Below are positions 23,327-33,842 of a DNA stretch of 64,000 nt, in pieces. The translations under genes and the position numbers were made by a program. Position 1 is the first letter of the stretch. Each line of letters opens with the position of its first letter. The DNA is taken from NCBI GenBank assembly GCA_946122785.1, contig CAMGYJ010000006.1, positions 558,001 through 622,000 of the forward strand, read 5' to 3'. Origin of the DNA: Linum tenue (lineage: Eukaryota; Streptophyta; Magnoliopsida; Malpighiales; Linaceae). Under the pieces are notes generated by a model, which was given only the letters and a program-made list of their open reading frames with translations, did not search any database and was not told where the DNA came from.

Positions 23327-25997
23327 ATGGCGAGGGCATCTCTCTCTCGCGGACTCCTATGGATCTCCCTCTTCGCTTCCGTCTTCTTCCTCCCCGCTCG
23401 CTCCTTCTACCTCCCCGGCGTCGCCCCCGAGGATTTCCACACGGTAATTCAATTCCCCCTCAAATCTCCTCCCGGCCGTTTTCCTGTGTGCGAGATTCGC
23501 TGAATTCCGAGGGATTGCGCAAGATTTGTGGTAACTGATGTGAAATTACGTGCTGTGTTGAATTCAGCAACCTGAATCAATTGAGAACAGTGATTTTCGT
23601 TATTGCATATGAACAGTTGGATTTTGAGCTGATAGGATTCTATTTAGCTGACTCTGGAGCTCTTGATTTCTGTTGGTTTTATGGACTCAGGGGGATGAAT
23701 TGAAAGTGAAAGTAAACAAATTGACTTCCACGAAGACACAGCTTCCGTATTCATTCTATTCCCTCCCTTTATGCCGGCCGGGGAAGATTGTCGACAGCAC
23801 TGAGAATCTCGGGGAGGTTCTTCGTGGCGATCGCATTGAGAACTCTCCTTATGTGGTAAGTTTAATGTGTTGGAGAAGGCTGATAGAGTTATTTTGTGGG
23901 GATAGGGTGTTTGACAAGTGTGTATTTTGCTGGTGCAGTTTAAAATGAGGGAACCACAGATGTGCAAGATTGTATGCCACACGAAGCTCAATGATAAGAC
24001 CACTAAGGCGTTCAAGGAAAAGATCGATGATGAGTATCGGGTCAACATGTAAGGCTTTCGTTTTCTGGACATTCTCTTTATGTTTGTAGTTTGATCTTAT
24101 GGGTAGGTTTAGATAATTGGCTGAGATGCGTTAGTCTAACACTTTTTTGTTCTTTGTGTAACAGGATATTGGATAATCTTCCTTTGGTTGTACCAATTCC
24201 AAGGCTCGATCAGGAAAATTCGGTGGTATATCAGCAAGGGTTTCATGTTGGTCTGAAAGGGCAGTATGCTGGGGTAAGTGGGGGAACTTATATGTGCCAA
24301 ACAATGTTCTGTTTTAAGAATGAACCGTCTTATCTAATTACGAGCATACGTTTTCCCTGTTCTTTGTTCTGTTGTTTGTAGAGCAAGGATCAAAAGCATT
24401 TTATCCATAACCACTTATCATTTACCGTCAAGTACCACAAAGATGTTCAGACTGATTCTGCAAGGATTGTTGGATTTGAGGTCAAACCATACAGGTAACG
24501 GTTTGTCATTCTTATTGTTCAACTTTACTTTGGTAACTCTCCTGTTGGAGCTTCTTCATCAATCTATTTGGTTTTGCTTATTCCAGTGTCAAACATGAGT
24601 ATGAGGGAGAATGGAAGGGAGAGAACACCCGCCTAACGACATGTGATCCTCATGCAAAACGAGCTGTTACCAGCTCTGAAACTCCCCAAGAGGTTGCGGA
24701 TAAGCAGGATATTATATTCACTTATGATGTCGAGTTCAAGGTGATTCCATATTTGATTTATCTCCTCCGAGCTAAAACGTTTGCTGCTTGTACTATTTTA
24801 AAGTATCTGTTAACACTTCCCCTTCTGTTTATCTTGTAGGAAAGTGATGTGAAGTGGGCGTCTCGTTGGGACACCTATCTTCTAATGGCTGACGATCAGA
24901 TCCACTGGTTCTCTATCGTCAACTCATTGATGATTGTCCTGTTCCTCTCAGGCATGGTAGCCATGATAATGCTGCGAACACTTTATCGGGACATCTCCAA
25001 GTACAACCAACTTGAGACCCAGGAAGAAGCCCAAGAAGAGACGGGATGGAAATTGGTCCATGGAGATGTCTTCAGGCCTCCATCAAACTCAGACTTGCTC
25101 TGTGTCTATGTTGGAACAGGCGTTCAGTTCTTGGGAATGCTCCTGGTTACCATGATCTTTGCCGTTCTCGGTTTCCTCTCTCCTTCCAACCGTGGTGGGC
25201 TGATGACCGCCATGCTCTTGCTCTTCGTGTTCATGGGCCTCTTTGCTGGATATGCTGCAACTCGCCTCTTCAAGATGTTCAAGGGCACAGAATGGAAGAA
25301 GATAGCACTGAAAACCGCTTTCATGTTCCCTGCAAGCGTCTTTGTGGTTTTCTTCATCTTGAACGCCTTGATCTGGGGCGAGAAGTCCTCGGGAGCTGTG
25401 CCATTCGGGACCATGTTCGCTCTGGTCTTCTTATGGTTTGGAATCTCTGTCCCACTGGTCTTCGTGGGCGCCTACCTGGGCTTCAAGAAGCCTGCCATCG
25501 AAGACCCCGTGAAGACCAACAAGATCCCAAGGCAGATCCCCGAGCAGGCATGGTACATGAACCCTGCATTCTCGATTCTGATTGGAGGAATCCTCCCCTT
25601 CGGCGCAGTCTTCATCGAGCTCTTCTTCATCCTCACCTCCATCTGGCTGCATCAGTTCTACTACATCTTCGGGTTCCTGTTCATCGTCTTCGCCATCCTC
25701 ATCGTCACCTGCGCCGAGATCACGGTCGTGCTCTGCTACTTCCAGCTCTGCAGCGAGGACTACCTCTGGTGGTGGAGGTCGTACCTAACAGCAGGTTCTT
25801 CCGCTCTCTACCTCTTCCTCTACGCTGCATTCTACTTCTTCACCAAGCTCGAGATCACCAAACCGGTTTCGGGGATCCTGTACTTCGGGTACATGCTCAT
25901 CGGCTCGTACGGTTTCTTCGTCCTGACCGGCACCATCGGTTTCTACGCATGCTTCTGGTTCACAAGGCTCATTTACTCGTCGGTAAAGATCGATTAA
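23327..25997 (+). CDS. TMN7: Transmembrane nine superfamily protein (nonaspanin), TMN7-like
   Basis: Golgi/endomembrane nine-span protein of the EMP70 family, linked to protein sorting and, in some members, metal balance. Seven exons: 23327-23443, 23691-23855, 23939-24048, 24165-24273, 24382-24494, 24587-24740 and 24840-25997, total 641 residues. There is a cleavable signal peptide of about 24 residues (LLWISLFASVFFLPARSFYLPGV), then a lumenal domain with YSFYSLPLCRPG, and nine hydrophobic segments, all coded by the long last exon. The tail SSVKID carries the K-x-D type signal known to bind COPI and hold TMN proteins in the Golgi. Length and topology match the family. The exact paralogue name is from memory of sequence similarity. 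Confidence 0.92.
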
Positions 25998-26343
25998 CCA
26001 TTGATATATACGTGGGTTTTGTTAGTTAGTTCACAAAGTTAGAGTCTTTTTTCTTGAGGGTTGCTAGTAGAAGAGAAGTGTGGAACACTGTTGTTATTAC
26101 TCTACTCCTGAGTTCTTACCTGGCTCTATAGTTTTGAGCTCTCTCCGAATCCGAACAGGGGAAAGATAGAAAGGAATTCACAGTGAAATATTGAATCTGG
26201 AATTTATATCTACACGGATTGTTTTTACAGGTGATGTGCTGTTTCTATCTTTGTAATGGATTTCTAATATATGCTTCTTTTTTATATATAAAACGAAAAT
26301 TGAATCCTACTCTGTCTCGGAGTCGGAGGAATCCCCCAAATCG

Positions 26344-26349
26344 TATATA
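26344..26349 (+). promoter_or_regulatory. TATA box of first fasciclin-like gene
   Basis: TATATA 62 bases before the start codon, inside a leader segment (about 26293-26410) that is duplicated ahead of the second copy. Confidence 0.5.
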
Positions 26350-26410
26350 CCTTGCCCTCCGGTGACAGAGTCCCTAAGAACTCAAAATTCATCAAACCAT
26401 AGCTTTAGCA

Positions 26411-27163
26411 ATGGCGGATTCCGTCGAGCGTCGCCTCCTGATCACCTTCGCCCTGATACTCTGTTTCATCCTCTGCTCCTCGGTCCTCCTCCTCCGACAT
26501 CCTTCCGACGTCCCTCAGAACCCCCCGCCGCCGCTCGTGCTTCCACCCGACGTCGACCCCACAGCCGCCAAGATCGCCGAGGCTCTCCACTCCCGTGGCA
26601 ACTACTCCTCCATGATCCCAGAGCTCATATCCAAATTCAACCCTGACTGCCTCAGCGGCGGCGGCGGCGTTACCATCTTCGTCCCGACGGACCAGTCCGA
26701 ATACCACGTGTGCGGATCGGAGAGACCCGGGGTCCGGATCGTGAGGTCGAGGGTGGACCGGGCGGCATTCGGGTCGTCGGGCGGGCTAACCAACGGGTCG
26801 GTGCTGGAAACGTGGTGCGACGGCGGGGGCGAGATTCGGGTCGAGGAATCGGCGGCGGCCGAGAAGGGGTACCTGCACGCGGAGGTCGTGGATTGGAATC
26901 TGTACGACGGCGACGGCGGCCGTGTGATCGTGCACGGGATCGACGGGGAGCTGAGATCCCACAACCTCGTGGCGGCGGTCGGGAAGTTTGCTGTCTCGGG
27001 TCTGGTGAAGCCGAGGAGGAAGGACGCCGCCGGCGATGAGTTGGAGAGTCTTTGCCGGGGTCCGTGGCAGGATCAAGTAATGGCGCCGAGGACGGTGGAC
27101 GGGTACAGAGAGGCGTTTATTCGGAGAGTGGATGGCCTCCCGGTGCCGCTGTGGGGGATGTAA
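26411..27163 (+). CDS. Fasciclin-like (FAS1) protein, tandem copy 1
   Basis: Single-exon gene, 250 residues. An N-terminal hydrophobic segment (about residues 9-30, LLITFALILCFILCSSVLLL) is a signal peptide or anchor, followed by a Pro-rich stretch. VTIFVPTDQSEYHVCG resembles the H1 box of FAS1 domains (T-F-x-P-T-D), and VIVHGIDGEL resembles the H2 box (V-H-x-I-D). The region between is short, so the fold is a minimal FAS1 domain like that of plant FLA19/20/21-type proteins. It is probably secreted to the wall or plasma membrane, with a role in adhesion; no GPI-type tail is visible. The GC content of the coding part is very high. Paired with the copy at 28332. Confidence 0.75.
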   Translation: MADSVERRLLITFALILCFILCSSVLLLRHPSDVPQNPPPPLVLPPDVDPTAAKIAEALHSRGNYSSMIPELISKFNPDCLSGGGGVTIFVPTDQSEYHVCGSERPGVRIVRSRVDRAAFGSSGGLTNGSVLETWCDGGGEIRVEESAAAEKGYLHAEVVDWNLYDGDGGRVIVHGIDGELRSHNLVAAVGKFAVSGLVKPRRKDAAGDELESLCRGPWQDQVMAPRTVDGYREAFIRRVDGLPVPLWGM

Positions 27164-28331
27164 ACTTGATTTTGCCGGTTAAAGAAAAAAAGTCTGATTA
27201 GGGCGTGTTAATTACGGATTAGTTGAGATTTAGGAGTCGGTTCGGTTGATCGGTGGGTATTTTGTTGTAATATTTAAAATCGTCATTCAACCATTTCTTA
27301 TTGTTAAAATTGCCTACCGTTTTGTGTCTTGTATCCGATATTTTTGGTCCTGCTGACTGGTACGGCGGGTTTCTCAAACACTGACTTAAATTAGGGCTGA
27401 GTATGTGGATGGCTCATCCGTGGTTTGGGCCGACCCGCTAGCATTTGACCCAAATGTTGTTATGTGGGTGGGTGACAGATTGGCTGGGAGCCATCCGCCA
27501 TGTGGCGGGTGCGCGGGGTGGCCCGCTAAACCCAACATTAAAAGGAGCAAAACCGTTGGCGTTGGAGAGTGGAGACGTTAGACGGAAACTAGGGTTGTTC
27601 ATGGACATCGAACCTTAAAGCCATTCTTCCAAATTGTGATTCCCTCTTCTTCTCTTTATTTTTTCCTTGGAGTCTGGTGCCTAGACCACCTCTCTTTCCT
27701 CCGTTGAATTATTTCCTTAGTTTCCTCCACCTGATAATCATCTCCATCAGTAAAAAAAAACCTTCTCCATAATAGAATTTCTATTCAATCTCAGAACTAA
27801 TTCGATATTTTTTCCTTCCTATTCCATCTTCTTGTTTCCCCCCGATTATCGTGTCAAGTTGACTCCTTTATTATATGTACATTGTGATACTGGTGAACCC
27901 GCTAACCCACCCACATCATCCAGACATCCAGCATCCACCCGACCCAACCAGATTATTAAATGTGGGTGGGTGGTGGATTCAAAATAGACAATCCAATTAA
28001 GCGTGGGTGGGTGCATTTTATTGTCAAAATTCGCCCGACCCACCCAATACCCACCTCTAGTTTAGATTACATTTTTACTACATCTTAAAATTTTATTTGT
28101 TAGATGTATATAGTGTTGGTTGCACATTTACAAATTACAATATGATTGTATCTACTTCTTTGTGAGTTAAGACTGTATCCAATCCCTATCAAAAAGAGGA
28201 AAAGGTGAAAATTGAATCCTACTCTGTCTCGGAGTCTGAGGAATCCCAAAATCATATATAGCTCCTCGCCCTCTGGCGACAGAGTCCGAAGAAAGAAAGA
28301 ACTATAACTCATCAAACTCATAGCTTTAGCA
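27164..28331. repeat. Spacer between fasciclin copies, including duplicated flanks
   Basis: The unit that was duplicated extends beyond the coding parts. The 3' flank 27165-27250 (GTCTGATTAGGGCGTG, TTAGTTGAGATTTAGGAG) recurs at 29100-29175, and the leader 26293-26410 recurs at 28200-28331, with TATATA again at 28255-28260. Between them lies a hAT-like element. Confidence 0.8.
27392..28059. mobile_element. Diverged hAT-like element between the fasciclin copies
   Basis: The right end read inward begins TAGAGGTGGGTATTGGGTGG; the left end is a diverged copy, TAGGGCTGAGTATGTGGATGG. Both ends are followed by GACCCAC/GTGGGTGG-rich subterminal repeats in inverted order. The possible 8-base target duplication is imperfect (ACTTAAAT against GTTTAGAT). 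No transposase is seen. Confidence 0.5.
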
Positions 28332-29093
28332 ATGGCGGATCCCGTCAAGCTTCGTCGTCTCCTGATCTCCTCCGCCCCGATACTCTACTTCATCCTCTGC
28401 TCCTCAATCCTCTTCCTCCTCCCACCCTCTCCCAATCTCCCTCATAAACAACCCCCGCCGCCGCTCGTGCTTCCGCCCGGCGTCCACCCCACAGCCGCCA
28501 AGATCGCTCAGGCTCTCCACTCCCGAGGCAACTACTCCGCCATGATCCCAGATCTCGTATCCCAATTCGACCCGGGCTGCCTCCGCGGCGGCGCCGCCCT
28601 CACCATCTTCGTCCCGACGGACCGCTCCGAATACCACGTGTGCGGGTCGGAGCGGCCCGGGTTCCGGGTCGTGCGGTCCCGGGTGGACCGGGCGGCATTC
28701 GGGTCGTCGCTCACAAACGGGTCGGTGCTGGAAACGTGCGACGGCGGGGGCGAGATTCGGGTCGTGGAATTGACGTCGGCGGCGGAGATAAGGTACCTGC
28801 ACAACAGGGTCGTGGATTGGAATCTGTACGACGGCGGCGACGACGGTGGGCAGGTGGTCGTGCACGGGATCGACGGGCAGCTGGGATCCGACACGCCGGT
28901 GGCGGCGGTCGGGAGGTTTGCCGTCTCGGGTCTGGTGAAGCAGAGGAGGGAGGACGCCGCCGGCGATGAGTTTGAGAAACGTTGCCGGGGATCGTGGATG
29001 GATATAGTATTGCCGCCGAGGACGACGGACATGTACAGGGAGGTGTTTATCCGGAGAGTGGACGGCCTCCCAATCCCGGTGTTGGGGTGGTAA
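28332..29093 (+). CDS. Fasciclin-like (FAS1) protein, tandem copy 2
   Basis: Single-exon gene, 253 residues, clearly a paralogue of the gene at 26411: the same N-terminal anchor (LLISSAPILYFILCSSILFLL), Pro-rich stretch, LTIFVPTDRSEYHVCG (H1-like), and VVVHGIDGQL (H2-like), with small indels such as one residue fewer near ETCDGGGE. Both copies keep intact frames despite many substitutions, which suggests that selection still acts on both. It is probably secreted or membrane-anchored and associated with the wall. Its leader includes a TATA box 72 bases before the start. Confidence 0.75.
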   Translation: MADPVKLRRLLISSAPILYFILCSSILFLLPPSPNLPHKQPPPPLVLPPGVHPTAAKIAQALHSRGNYSAMIPDLVSQFDPGCLRGGAALTIFVPTDRSEYHVCGSERPGFRVVRSRVDRAAFGSSLTNGSVLETCDGGGEIRVVELTSAAEIRYLHNRVVDWNLYDGGDDGGQVVVHGIDGQLGSDTPVAAVGRFAVSGLVKQRREDAAGDEFEKRCRGSWMDIVLPPRTTDMYREVFIRRVDGLPIPVLGW

Positions 29094-30240
29094 AAGTAAT
29101 TTTGCCAGTTAAACAAAAAGTCTGATTAGGGCGTGTTAATTACGGTTTAGTTGAGATTTAGGAGTCTGGTTGATCATAATTTGGGGACAATTACTTTTAT
29201 TAATTAAAACTTATTTGTATAGGCTCTGTGCTTTGTGCATGCACCTACATGGTTTACATATCATTCTTAGCTTTTTTTTACTTTTTATATCCCAGAGTCA
29301 ACGCAATAGAGTTTACGTCTTAGAATTTTAGTTTGTTAGGTGTATATCGAGACGATCATTTTGATAACTGAGATCGTGTTGGTCTCTCACATTCACAATG
29401 CGATTGGTGTCTAGCTCTTTAAGAGTATTAGTGGTCCAATTTTCGGTTCCACAAACAGAACAAAAAGGATATTAAAGGAAGAAAATGGAGTGAACCGATA
29501 TTTCGAACCAGATCAATCTGAACTAAATGCACTTATGATCCAATTTTGGTCGAGTCCCCTTAAGGTCGTGAAACCATGAACGAAACATATAATTTTATAT
29601 TAATGATTTCTTAGGGACGATCTGTTATCGAGAATGAGATTTTCGACAAGGTCATTCCATTTCGACTGATTTATTTTTACTATTAAGGAAAATCTTTGTG
29701 GGTAACTATGTAGGGTTGATCTCCAAGCACCACCGTTTCAAACCAAACATTGGCAATGGATATCAATATCTTCTTCACAAGAGCAATTGAAGACAAGTTC
29801 TATGTGTATTTATGAGGCGAAATCAGGACAACAGGTTATTCGTGCAATGTCGAAACTCCATTTCCTTCGAAATGTCACGTCGAAAAAATCTCGAAATGCA
29901 TGGCTATAGATGTAAGCATTGAATGAAAAGGTGGAAGCCATGGTCCATGGATGGAATCAACAAACTCTGCAACAATCTTGAAGTGATTTCTATAGTTAAA
30001 GTGGGATACAATGTTGTTAGGTCTTTCATCTACAGAGCCAGAGCTAAGTAAGTTGTGAGGCAGGGTGGAAAATAGCATTAGCAAGCGCCTTACAGAACAT
30101 CAAACCCAAGCTTGGTTTCATGCAAATAATAATATACAGTGTCTTTAGGGCAAGAAAAGGCAAGAGTTAACAGCAAATTAGACTGATCATGATAATGACC
30201 TTTTAAGAAATAATCGAATTTTACGGTGTTCTTAATCGAT
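29094..30240. other. Intergenic region before the CNGC gene
   Basis: The duplicated 3' flank of the fasciclin copy, then about 1 kb of AT-rich DNA without gene or repeat structure that I can identify. The distal end is the 3' untranslated region of the minus-strand CNGC gene. Confidence 0.4.
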
Positions 30241-33200
30241 TCAATCTGCATCATCAGCCGTGAAATCAGGCTCAGGAGGCTTCTGCAGCGTCACCAGCTC
30301 TCTTGCCGTCTTGGCATTCCTGTTCCGGTGTACCCCACGAAGAGCATTCGCTGCGAACCTCGAGGCCAAGAACGTGGCGCCTATGCTAAACGAGCCTCCG
30401 CCTCCTCCGCTGCCACTCGTGCTTTGCGCTGCTTCTTCCTCTTCCTCCTTCCGACGCTGCTGCTCGAGGTTCTTCCTCTTCAGGTGTCGTCGCCATGCTG
30501 CCTGGATGAAGCACGCGGCCCAAGTTCTCCACTGTTGCGAGTAGAACCTGAATGCAAGCATGGTGAACCAGTTCGATCAACCGAACCAGTAACAGAAAAC
30601 GCAATATATCAGTGTGTCAAAATCATTAGCCACCCTTACCTGAAAGTGTGTTGCACCTGCCTACTGTGGAGGCGCCTGAACTGACTGGCGACGAACTTCA
30701 ATTCATCGGCAGTCAGGGCAAAGGCCTCGACTTCAGTTATGGCCCTCACAGTTCGGGTCGAGGTTGGTAAGTTGCCGCCAGATTTGGGATCAAGGGCCCA
30801 GGTTAAGAGCTCCTCGCCACAGAAATCTCCTTCTTTGAGGAATCCACGGTTGAAGAAGCCGCTCCTGCCACCATCTGTTGTTACACTCTCGAGGCGTCCT
30901 CGAATGATGAAGAGCATCTCATCGACCGGATCACCTTCTCGGACGATGTAGGTAGATTCAGTGAACAGGCATGGTTTCAGCCTCTCGCAAATGGCGTCGA
31001 GCAGCCTCTCATCCATGTTATCAAACAGAGGAACCTACACAGCAAGAGCGTACATTGAGGTTCATGGTAGAATTATGCATGGATTTTGACGATTCGTGCA
31101 TTCAGAAGATGTGCTTTCAAGAATACCTATATCGTTCGTTGGCATATAGTATTTGGCATGGAAGAATAGAGTAATGATTACTTTTCATTGAATTTACATG
31201 GTGAACAAAAAGACCCAAGAAAAGGATTCACTGATGAGGAGGCTTACCCGCCGGACTAATGCCAAACAAAGATGGCGTTTGATGTCTCTTCTAAGATCCT
31301 TAGGCAGGCTTTGAACCAGAATCTCTTCATCAACTCCACGAGTTGCTAACCATTTGTACTGGTCATATCTCCTAACCCTTTCTCTGAGTTCGGTTGGGAG
31401 CAAGCGATGGCGCATCCATTGTTCTGAGTCTCGCCTTTTCACTCTCATCTCTTCCAAACGTATCGTAAGTGACTGGAGATAGGTCTGTCATAACAACAAA
31501 GCAAACACCAAAACTTCAGAAATAGCCCAAAAAGGAGAAGAGTATTCTTCAGTTACTAAGATTTGAAAGTAGGCAAACATAATTCGATGGTAACTAAACA
31601 ACCCCAATGGCACATATAGTCGACCATTACCTGCATGTTACCAATGAGAAGTGCAAAGAGGATGAGTCCAAATATCGCAAGTGCTATAGAAAAGATAACC
31701 TCTCCAGGATATGTGCTGGTTTGAAGCCCCTGACCAAGTGTACTACACAAACAAGTAGACAACCGAAACAACACGAGTCATATACCTCCCCAAGCTTAAG
31801 CATCTACAATATCTACCATCACTTGCATAGCAGAAAATGAATATATATGTATATTACCTAAGATTCTGAAGCCCCCACCACAAGCAATAGCAATACTTAG
31901 CCACAAACTCCTTTGAGGAGGCAACCCCGGACGACAAAGCATTCAAGAAGATCCCATAATCAAACGGTCCATCTTCTTTCGTCACACAATTCGACTCGAG
32001 AGTGTTGTTCCTCAAGGGAATCCAATCACCAAACCCTGTCATGAACTGGTTCCCACAGTACAAGAAATTGGTCTGGCATTTTACTTCTGGGGTACAGAAC
32101 TTCTGCCAGCATGCGTCTTTCCGCTCTATGGCTAGCAAATACCACAATGCACCAACTGCGTGACTTGCAAGCATGTATAGGAGAAGGTAACAAGCAGCAC
32201 CAGCCCACGCGGTTTCTGCAAAGACACCTGCTGTTCTTTTGAGTTCGGAAGTTAAAGGTATGAACCGAAGGAATCTAGGAACGTATTGGAGCAAAATGAT
32301 GGCTAGGATGGCTCTTTTTGTTGTTAGAACATCAGAGCCATGGGACCTCTGAAGAAACTTCCAGACCACAATCTGCATGCATCATTAATAATTAGGCTAT
32401 AGGTAGGGAGTTTTATATAAGTGAATGAATCAAGCACAAAACAGAAGCCAATGGTCTATGAGAGAATCTTATGTATGAAAGCTGGTCAATCACATAAATG
32501 GCTAGCACAATTTGGGTTCACTAGAAAATCAGTCATCGAACTTCGATTTTTTACAGGTAGTCATGGAAGTTTGGAGCAACTAACATAATAGCCACTCCGT
32601 CCATCTCCATCAGGTTTTCCCCTCCCAAGAGTAGAGTGTGAACTCCCAAATTAATAATAAACAAGGTCACATATACACTACTTAGTTCACATGGAAGATA
32701 TAATCTAGCACATACCCAATCCAGTAGTCAAATCGATTAATTGACCCAATTCCAAGACATATCAATACCACCATAATCCTTTCCTTGCGTCACCCAATAG
32801 CGAATTCGAGGGAGACCCTTCTCATTATTAAAATGGTGTGAGTTGACACACTGATTAACAATTTGGATGGAAAACTTGATGGAGATGTTAGTTATTCCAA
32901 AATTTCAGTAACAAATTAGTGAAAGTTACCACTTTTTTAGTGACACCCAAGCTACTGTTTATTAATCGACCCCTATAACAGTAGCCTTCTGATAAGAAGC
33001 TAGAAGCAAGCAACTGATCAATGCACCAAAGACAGGCAAACAAATGTACAGATGGTTTTGGCAAGAATCTCATACCTGCGGAAGGGGAAAGATGGCGAGG
33101 AAATCGATCCAGAAGTAATATTGCATGTACCGCTTAGCTATCTGAGTGGGATCGATCACCAGCTCACCACGGCCAAACACACGAGAAGAAGGTGCAATGT

Positions 33201-33842
33201 AAGCCGTCCTGAACTGGAGAGCCATTCGAGCAAGGTAGAAAGCATCAACAATTGTCCTTAATGTCGACACTGTATGTGCTAATTTCCGATCGATCCCAAG
33301 GCAGAACCCCGCATCATTGAACACCGGGAGGTAAAAGAAAAGTGGGTCAACAAATGCAGACAAAATGCATGACACCAAAAAGAGCTTGTTGCACAACAAA
33401 AGGAACTTGTCTTGAGGATCAAATATCTTCTTCTCTGATGCTTTAAGATCTTCAGGGAAGACACCACGAGAAACTCCGAATCTAAGTGAACGTCCTATGG
33501 ATTTGAGTCCTTCTGATCCCCTTTTGATTCCATTCTTAAAAGATCTGGATGGTGTATCGGGTGCTTGGCCAGCACAGTTTAGTGCCTCGATGCCAAATCC
33601 ACATCTTCTCGGCCCTGCCTCGGAGGGCGATGATGATACTCTTGAGTCCAAATCATCCAGTCTAATAGATAGTCGAACAGATAAAAGAAAGGCAATGAAC
33701 ATACAACATTAAACACGGTTTCCTAATCTTATTCTGTTTCAAGAACAACAAAGCAAAGAGATGCGAAAGAGTAAACATGGTACCTAACAAACTTGTCCCT
33801 TTGGCCAGGCAGATATTGGGTCTTCAAACCACAATCATACAT
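30241..33842 (-). CDS. Cyclic nucleotide-gated ion channel, group II (CNGC5/6/9-like)
   Basis: Plasma-membrane calcium-permeable cation channel gated by cyclic nucleotides and calmodulin. Seven exons on the minus strand: 33784-33842, 33076-33661, 31858-32372, 31631-31742, 31248-31484, 30640-31034 and 30241-30547, total 736 residues. Layout: cytosolic N-terminus; S1-S6 (exons 2-4); pore helix and filter NLSTLGQGL (filter residues G390-Q391-G392 across the exon 3/4 border); C-linker RDSEQWMRHRLLP; cyclic-nucleotide-binding domain in exon 6 (EGDPVDEMLFIIRGRLESVTTDGG, GDFCGEELL); and an IQ calmodulin site FIQAAWRR at about 648-655. The tail PPEPDFTADDAD is characteristic of group II. All elements are intact. 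Exon 1 is only 59 bases and follows a leader that probably contains an intron. Confidence 0.94.

Noticed and set aside
25046..26029. 327-residue open frame on the plus strand over the TMN gene
   Set aside because: Shifted-frame shadow of the last TMN exon, Arg/Leu/His-rich with no domain.
28404..29116. Overlapping minus-strand open frames across the fasciclin copies
   Set aside because: GC-rich antisense shadows of the plus-strand genes; the plus frames carry the signal peptide and FAS1 boxes.
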